From contig OX485804.1 in NCBI GenBank assembly GCA_950295325.1, forward strand, positions 12,898,001 to 12,962,000: 64,000 nt of DNA, written 5' to 3'. The notes beneath the pieces are model-generated. The model worked only from the letters and a program-made list of their open reading frames with translations, had not been told where the DNA came from and ran no database searches. How positions within the stretch are numbered: the first letter of the stretch is position 1; each line of letters begins with the position of its first letter. Position numbers and translations under genes: made by a program. This document shows, in pieces, positions 56,764 through 64,000 of this stretch. This stretch comes from Polytrichum commune (lineage: Eukaryota > Streptophyta > Polytrichopsida > Polytrichales > Polytrichaceae).

Positions 56764-57317
56764 ACTACGTAGTTGAGCAAGGAGAACCGACCGCTAGTTA
56801 CAGATGAGACAATTGATTTTGAAAAATAACCAGTTGAAGTTCAAGACTTCAGCAAAAATACCCATCATTTTAAAGGAATCTATGAAATATACCTCAAAAA
56901 CTAGTGAAAGAAAACCAAAAGATCACAACATGTAACCGGTTGGACTTGGAATCACTAGGATTTTGACCAATTATGTCTAAGAAATCTCTTTGGAGACTAT
57001 ACTACATACTGTAGGTATTAGTTTTAGAGTTGACCTTGAACCACAAAAGTGCCGTGTGCACACGTATAATTTATCAAGTTGTATATGTCCATACTTCAAA
57101 TTCCAACGTACATGGCTTGAATTTATCTCTCAACCACACTTTGAACGTAGGCTAGTAGTGTAGAAGGGAGCTTTTTTATAAGAATCTTGGAAAAAGCCGT
57201 GTCATGTATAGTAGACTTGTGGATTTTGTTTGTTGTCCGGTTTCTTTTCCTTTCATGGGTCCCATCCCTTTGACTAATAAGCAAGCTTTGGACCAATTTC
57301 CGGCTACCATTTAAGAA
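56764..57317. other. intergenic DNA
   Basis: No supported gene. The part near 56790-56970 shares wording with 26280-27030 ('ccagttgaagttcaa', 'cggttggacttgga') and is probably an old repeat. Confidence 0.4.
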
Positions 57318-57487
57318 GGGTGGGTTTCCATGTACGCCACTTGCCCACGAGATTCTAGTGGGAACTAGGGTTAGATTTCATGTAGGCTACTCGTCTACCA
57401 GATTTTAGTAGAATGTGGATTTTATCTGGTGGAATCTACATTTTCAATATAATATGGTGGGCAAACGGCCTACACGGAAACCAACCC
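57318..57487. mobile_element. short inverted-repeat element, about 170 bp
   Basis: The left end GGGTGGGTTTCCATGTACGC and the inverted right end GGGTTGGTTTCCGTGTAGGC form termini of about 30 bp, both continuing to 'tGCCCAC'. A further arm (57491 onward, 'gggtgagtttccatgtagg') follows directly. The possible 3-bp target duplication is imperfect (GAA/TAA). Confidence 0.7.
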
Positions 57488-57800
57488 TAAGGGTGAGTTT
57501 CCATGTAGGTTGTTCACCCATTAGATTCTAGATAGTAGTGGGTCAGAGGTGTTCACATGTAGTTAAGCACAAGTCATCATACAACCACATTTTGGCAGAC
57601 TGTTAGAATGGGGAGGGTTGTGGACATGGCCCTCTAGACGTCCATGTGTCCACTAAAGAATTTTTAACCTACAAGTGTTGGGTCCAAAGGATTAAGACTG
57701 GTTGAAGAATCAAGAGGGCCAACTATGATCTATAGCTCCATCCTTGGTAACCAGGAAGAGGGGTTAGTAGGTGGGCCCGGATTTGAGAAGAGAGGAGTAA

Positions 57801-58163
57801 CTACACTAAATATGATATTTAGTGTCATGCAGTATTTAGTGTCAATATGGTAACTTTTCGGACGACACTTCTTATGAATAAGTAAACAAGTATTGTCATG
57901 GATAATGGATGAGTTCATCCATTGGCCAAAACCCTAAAACTTGTGATGAAATATTGTCATGGGTGATTGAAATTTGGATGAAAAATCACTTGGGTAAGTG
58001 AGAGTAATTGCAACATTGTAAATCTATAATTCCCTCAAAAATTACAACAAATGAAAAACAATGTTGGATTAACATGTAGTGTTGGTGAATTTTGCCACGG
58101 TTTACAATTAGTATTGAGCAAGACAATTAGAATCGGTGACACTAACTATCATGTTTAGTGTAG
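57801..58163. mobile_element. MITE with CTACACTAAATATGATA termini, 363 bp
   Basis: The left end CTACACTAAATATGATATT and the inverted right end CTACACTAAACATGATAGTT both continue into 'AGTGTCA'. The interior is AT-rich and non-coding. Confidence 0.75.
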
Positions 58164-58189
58164 CTACTATCATCTTCTCAAACCCAAGT

Positions 58190-58450
58190 CCGCCCTACTA
58201 ACTTCTTCCTCCTCCTCTAAGTTTCCTTAAGTGGAGTTCTAAAACATCGATCTTCAAATCCATCAATGACTAACACTCGTAGGATAAATAAGTGCTTTAG
58301 TGAGCGCATGAAAATCTTGCGGCACATGACTAGAGCCGTCCACATTCTAGTAGAACACCAAAATGTGGTTGGTTGGCAGCTTGCACTTATTCTACATGAG
58401 AACACCTCCAACCCACTATTCCCTAGAATCTAGTGGGCAAGCGACCCTAC
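58190..58450 (+). repeat. dispersed repeat family C, copy 2
   Basis: Parallels 47400-47640: 'tcctcctcctc', 'atcaatgactaacact', 'agtgctttagtgagcgcatg' and 'tctacatgagaacacc'. It follows the MITE at 57801 directly. Confidence 0.55.
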
Positions 58451-58924
58451 ATACAAAAAAACATGCTAAGTTACGTTTCGTCCACTATATTATATTCAAC
58501 ACCGACACAAATGTTGCGGTGAGTTCATATAATTATATTAAATTAGGTTATGTGGATGGACATTCACACCCAAGGGGTGGAGTTATATCGAGTTTCCTCT
58601 TGGTAGAGAATACAATAGAAGGAAATCGGAATGAATTGGAAGTCTTCGATTTGGAGAACAAAATATTGTATGATAGTATCACGGATTTGACCGCCACGGT
58701 CAACCGAAAGTTTATGTCTTCTTCTCTCCTCTTCCTTCTTTTTTAGATAGAAAGCCCAAAAAAACTCCCCACTTCGAGGGGAGGTGGAAGCTCTCGGACA
58801 CGCCATATCTTCTTGGAAACACGGAATTGTGCCATTTTGTTTTTTACACCTATCGAGGGGGTAATAGTCTACACGTGTCTTTTATAGTAGGTTATTTGTT
58901 GACTATTCTAGATTCATTCGAGGA
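58451..58924. other. intergenic DNA
   Basis: No supported gene. A 127-codon plus-strand frame (58363-58746) begins in repeat family C and shows no recognisable domain. Confidence 0.35.
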
Positions 58925-59668
58925 CACCATTTCTAGTACTTAGTGTCACATACAAGGCTATTTGCGAAGGGTCTAAACTACACAAAATATTACACAGTAA
59001 TATTTAGTGCTACTTACTATTTGGAGTTACACAATGCTATTTCTGGGTTTATTATTGATGTATTTGGTACCAAGTAAAGATGTTAATGTTTTAAAATGTC
59101 CAACAACCAATCTCACCTCTGTTGACTAAAAACAAGACATACAGTAAATAATTACAGCATCGCATAATTCCAAATAGTAAGTGATATTGAATGCAATGTT
59201 TATTGTAGATGTCTACATGTCTCAAAGTGTCATGTCCACTGATTATTAACATGGTACTATTCGTCAATGCAAGTAACTCTTTTAACTGGAAGATATTTAA
59301 ATTATGATGTTTAGTGTAGCACGTTGGGATGCTTGAGGTGATAGTTTTGTGTATTAGTATGCAAGGAAGTTGATAACATTAAGCATACTTATGGCAAGTG
59401 TCATGTGTATACATTTTAATGTGCAAAGAGGAAGATATTGTTGAGCATACTAATGCCAAGTTTTGTCATTTGTGTATACTTGAGTCAACTTGTAAACCAT
59501 TGTGTAACATAGGCATACACCTCATAACATTATTGAACATACTTGGTAAGCGCATATGAACACCAAGTGTCATGAGATAACATTAATGATGAAAGTGATG
59601 ATCATTAGTGTAACCCAACAAACACCTCAAAATAGAGAGTAAGTGACACTACATACCATAAATGGGTG
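58925..59668. mobile_element. family D MITE interrupted by a second MITE
   Basis: The outer ends CACCATTTCTAGTACTTAG and its inverted partner (CACCCATTTATGGTATG on the minus strand) match 47641-48177. An inner element of about 220 bp (about 58990-59212), with 'atttagtgctacttactatt' ends, belongs to the family of 25975-26198. Removing it restores continuity ('ctaaacta' to 'gatgtctac') with the 47.6-kb copy. Confidence 0.7.
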
Positions 59669-60041
59669 CACACCGTTAATGATGTTTAGTGTCACCTGAC
59701 TAATAATGCCACTTAAATAGCCCCTAAGTTAAGCTAAATTGCCCTCTTGTGGGGCTCATCCAACTTCACATACAATCTTGTTGGTTTGATTGACTCAATG
59801 ATTGTTTCAATATTCAAAAATAGATTATATAAATGCACATCTTACAAAACGTCAAAGAAAATATTATCATCCTCATTACAAGATCACATATGCCCTCCCA
59901 ATTGCTTAAAAGGCTATCTATGTGTTGAGTACATAGTCCAATCACATTGTCAACGTGTATCTTTGTACTATGTTGAAGTACATAGTCAAGTGTCGCCAAA
60001 ACATCCAAAGTATACGATATTAGGGGATTGAACCGGGAGAT
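59669..60041. other. intergenic DNA, possible retrotransposon 3' remnant
   Basis: Ends with a purine-rich tract (aaccgggagat, 60031-60041) directly before TGTTGAT. This is the usual order of polypurine tract and LTR start in Ty1/copia elements. No recognisable RNase H or integrase coding remains upstream. Confidence 0.35.
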
Positions 60042-60280
60042 TGTTGATAACATAATAGCCTCTTTAGAGCCAACCTCCCAAGCAACTAATTGCAATATGA
60101 ATACACCCCCGGGGGCAAGATTTTTGTACAACGTATGAATAGACGCGAGTGTAAGAAGGGGTATTATTTGAGGCATTAACGATGATGTAACAATTATATA
60201 TAAGGGAGAGGCATTCTTTGTCTCTAGTGTGTACATTTGAAAAAGGTTATTAAGAATTTTGAAGTAAGAGCCATTTTATA
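60042..60280 (+). repeat. LTR-like fragment 2
   Basis: It begins TGTTGATAAC after the polypurine-like tract. From about 60110 it is homologous to 55140-55295. It has a TATA-like 'tatataaggga'. The end and the flanking target duplication were not found. Confidence 0.45.
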
Positions 60281-61544
60281 CTTGTGGCCGGTCCAAACTC
60301 TAAATATTTGGGTCGATAGCAGTACTCATTTCCATCAAATCTGGCCAAAGGGCTTTATACTAGGGGCTGGCCTGAACACTCACTCATCCCATGTGGCGTC
60401 CTAGGTGGCACAATTATGGCGTCCAAATTTTGGGCCAATTGAAGAAATGAGGACGAGCTTTTCCTTGGATCAAACTCTCAACATGGGCTGGATTGGACTC
60501 ATTCGTTGGATAATGAACATGTATGTTCATAGTACAATGCACTAGTACAAGCCTTGCCATACTTAACTCAAATTTATGTGTCCCATGAAGATAAGTGACT
60601 GCATAAGGCCCACACACCTTATGTCGGTGACCACATTCGATCACCGAGTGATTGGCTTAATTGATCAACTCATATTGACTTAGTCCTGAAGCGTCCAAAA
60701 GGCCCGGATTGGACCTCTTTATGCACAAAAACCTTGTCTTTGAGCCACGTACTTTTATTTCTAGTTAATTCTGTCAAAAACAACCGCATCTAAATTAACC
60801 CATTCTTCTAGTGCACTTTTCAAAGCGGTTGAAGACCTCAACGTAATTGAAGATCTGGGTTAAAACACCCAACAAGGACACCCTTGGATGGAAATATATG
60901 CTTGAATTGTTGGTCATCAATCCCGGAAGTCAGCTTATTTTTATTTTCTCCTTACACTACAAACATATGAGTCATGGGCCATTGACCTATGTCACTAAAA
61001 AATGTCATCTATCATTGGGAATTCTACAAATCTACCAAACTGATAGTTTGCATATATAGTTTCCTCAGAGATGTAGGACAATTGCCTAGGACTCATACAA
61101 TGGTACCTAATGAGTAAAGATCGCGTGTTAAATAAAGTTCAAAAACCCAAAAGTATGAAAATGAAAGAAAAAGGTATTTAGACTTGATGAGGCTCGTAGA
61201 TATATACATGTTTATGTGCCCGTACATTGAGCCCCTTAGTCCTTCAAGCATTGATGCCGAGGGTAAAAATAATAAGTCCTATACATAGAAAAGGTGAAAG
61301 AAATATTTTTAAAACACATTTTAAAATCATTGACATCTAGAAATTATGGTTGACACATACATAATATACAGTGGACTCCGTGCTTGAGTGTGCATCATGT
61401 ACGATTTCGTAATGTTGGAGCAGCAAGTGGTACTCATACATTATTTAGGGCCATTGTAGCGACCTCAAAAGTTGGTGGTTGAGGGCATCCGGACATGTAC
61501 AAATATGAGGCACTAAACTATGCGGATGTTATTCAATTAGTTTT
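60281..61544. other. intergenic DNA
   Basis: No supported gene or repeat structure seen. The frames here are short and unrecognised. Confidence 0.4.
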
Positions 61545-61860
61545 TATTTATTTTATTACCCCCCCCCCCCATCTTCAATTGATAAAATGAACTAGTATGA
61601 TGAGACATTGTGAAAGTCATATTGAAAATCATACTTCCCATGATGTAGTTATGGTTATCAAAAGTGTTATTTTGTTGATTCCTTAGTTGAATACACATGT
61701 CTTCCCGGTTGTGTTCAATGTTCATTATTGAGTGTGGAGTATTGTGTTCAAAGTTCATTATTGAGTGTGGAGTATTTAGTATCTCTTTCATACACGTGTT
61801 TTTATGGTGGTTGTTCTTTGTTCCTCACCTAATCAGGCATCAATCAAATAGAGGGTGTCT
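61545..61860 (-). repeat. dispersed repeat family A, inverted copy 2
   Basis: On the minus strand it follows the family A order, with a local duplication of 'gttcattattgagtgtggag' (about 61717 and 61750) and a C run at about 61560-61570. Confidence 0.6.
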
Positions 61861-63726
61861 GATAGGGAAAAGTAATTGAATGACCTCTGCATACTTTAAG
61901 GTAGTTGCACACGTGCCCAATACGTTGGTGAGTTTGGGTATAATTTAGAGTGATTTGGTTCAAGTTATGCATGCCTTAATTGGACACTAGTCTCATGGAA
62001 TTGTCTATATTTGAGTGGTTTAATGACAAAGCTCGTAGTTCACAACAAATATCAAAAAGACATGTATTGTGATGATATTGGATTATGTGCTAAAAGTAAG
62101 GAAATTGTTCTAGGTTCGGTAGTTTTCACAATCGAGAGCGTCTATGTAATTGATTGCATAAAGAGAAAAGAAGAGTCTTCACTTTGACCTCTTATAGCTT
62201 TTGCATCTCAACTTTGTTTTTGATGCTTCACACAACGATCTTCATGATTCGCAATTGGCAACTAGATAAGACTATTGCCAATTCCATTTAACAACCAAAA
62301 TCACACAATGGACTTGAAAATGTTTGTTATAGGAATACACTCCCACGGTGTTGATTACCTCGTTGCATTAGCCTTTCAAAGTGCAGTCAAAAACCGTGCA
62401 ACTCAAAGCATTTGTATTGACATTCAACATCTTACAATTATATATACATATAACATAAACTATACATTACCCTTAAGAATTGTAGGTGTCAATAACATGT
62501 CACAAACTAGTTTAGGTTCACCTACCTTCTAGGAAAGTACCTAATGTAGTTGGCTTCCTCCAAGCAAGTAAGTTAGTATATGTACCAAGATATGTTAGCC
62601 AATTGACTTCCAAAGACATGATGCTTTTGGCATTTTATCCACCGTTCCACACACCTAACTTGGATTATGTACAACTACCAAATCACGCGGTAGGTGTTTA
62701 GTGCCATGAAGCTTGTATGTTTGGATTTCGAAGCACCTCACAAGATTTAATGGTTGTAGTGATGATGACTTTGAGGACTAAACATTAGTAATTCCAAGCA
62801 CACATGTCTTGGGCAATCAACAATGCATCATCAAGGAATTGTCTTGAGTTATTAAAAAATATGCAAATCTACGACAATGGTAAGTTTGCATGTTTCTCTT
62901 AGTAACGTCTGATGATTGTCTAGGACCCATATAGATAGAAATGCCAACCTTTCATGGAGGGAAGTGTAAATGGAGAGTCACTTCCACCAGTTGGTAGTGG
63001 ATTAGGACTTGTATGTTGGTGGTGAACACGATACACTTAAATTCCTAAAACTGGAGTTTACGCAAGTTTTGGCCAGTAAATTTGTTTTGCATTGTAGATC
63101 TAACAACAAATTTTGCTATGCGTTGGTATGTGTAGGCTTTGTTGGACCATGTGGGATCGTCAATCTGGGGAGCTTCACAAAACTCTAGATCTTCGATAGC
63201 AGCAACCAATGACGGCGTGGCAATAGGGATTATGGATGTTGAGGATAAGGCTAACCAAGAATCAAAATCATGTATCTATGTTTAATCACATGCGCATTCA
63301 TTTGATCATCACAAGTTACAACGATTGAAACTAGATTGAAGGATGACTTTGGATAATCCAAGGTCATCAAGGTCGCATCATTTGTGTAGAACTAATACTT
63401 GCATGTCTTTCAATTTTCCTCGATGGTTACTTCGTTGCACCTTGCATTCATTTGTTTCTTTTTTTTCCTAGGATCACAAAGTCAAATTCTCTTGGAACTT
63501 ACCGGAGGAGGTGGAGGAGGTGAGGAGTTGTGCTTGTGTATAAAGATTTGTAATTCATTTGCTTCTCACATCTACAAAATGGACTCTTTTTAATTGTCAA
63601 GTTTTGACCCAATATAACACATATGATGCTTAGGGACCCAGGTGCAAAACTTGATTGTCCAATATCCATATAATTGGCTACATCTGTTAGGGAAAACAAT
63701 GAGGCTGTCCTAAGGAACAAGGAGGA
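61861..63726. other. intergenic DNA
   Basis: No supported gene. The frames at 62275-62532 and 63399-63593 are not recognised and have no conserved motifs. Confidence 0.4.
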
Positions 63727-64000
63727 CACCGTTTATGGTAATTAGTGTCACATGTGTAATAGTGTCACTTACCCTATTTTGAGGCGTATGTTAGGTTAGA
63801 TTAATGATGAACAACTTCACCATAACTGTCATCTTGAGACATTTGGCGTTCGAGTGCGCTTACTAATATCTTGGCATGAGCATGTTCAATAATGTTGTGA
63901 GGCACATCCCCATGTTACACAATGGATACAATTTGACTAAAGTGTACACAATTGACATTTGCCATTAGTATACTCAAGAATATCTTCCTCTTGCATACTA
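63727..64000. mobile_element. family D MITE, cut by the window end
   Basis: It starts CACCGTTTATGGTAATTAG and continues as the reverse complement of 48177-47900 ('cctattttgaggcg', 'atgatgaacaa', 'cttactaatatcttgg', 'gagcatgttca'). The other end lies outside the window. Confidence 0.75.

Noticed and set aside
1-64000. CRISPR array, bacterial operons or phage genes
   Set aside because: No regularly spaced short direct repeats of that type. Genes have spliceosomal introns and plant homologues, so the window is eukaryotic.

Overview
This window is nuclear DNA of a land plant. It holds multi-exon genes with GT-AG introns, plant versions of RFC3, ABCG7 and NERD1, Dof-type zinc fingers, plant-like U6 snRNA genes, and many short inverted-repeat transposons. 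The clade cannot be fixed from sequence alone. The U6 promoters lack the upstream element I would expect in a flowering plant, which weakly suggests a non-flowering lineage.

Layout. 1-4,700: repeat-rich intergenic DNA. 4,751-8,496 (+): RFC3, clamp-loader small subunit, 9 exons, 361 aa. 9,600-10,240: inverted copy of a dispersed promoter-like repeat. 10,944-16,472 (+): ABCG7-type half-size ABC transporter, 11 exons, 676 aa, including one GC-AG intron. 18,747-19,178 (-): small DUF2256 zinc-binding protein. 19,730-29,170: segmental duplication carrying two copies of an intronless gene for a protein with two Dof-like fingers (20,980-22,437 and 27,876-28,982). A broken eIF3d pseudogene lies between the copies on the minus strand. 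30,702-38,640 (-): NERD1-type FG-GAP membrane protein, 13 exons, 716 aa, with a 5S-rRNA-derived sequence in intron 2. 41,913-45,116 (-): a tRNA-Lys(CUU) sequence cut inside its anticodon loop by a 5'-truncated LINE of about 3.1 kb. 48,387-53,181 (-): three tandem U6 snRNA units, two nearly intact and one decayed, the last with a MITE inside its promoter. 53,200-64,000: gene-poor DNA with nested MITEs and LTR-like fragments.

I solved the three large gene models by hand. All splice phases close: the summed exon lengths are 1,086, 2,031 and 2,151 nt, each divisible by three. The conserved genes are housekeeping functions (DNA replication, membrane transport, secretion, splicing RNA) and do not form an operon-like unit. 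The most unusual items are the tandem-finger Dof-like gene pair with AAAG-rich promoters, the LINE-split tRNA, and the U6 array with a shared non-canonical upstream element.
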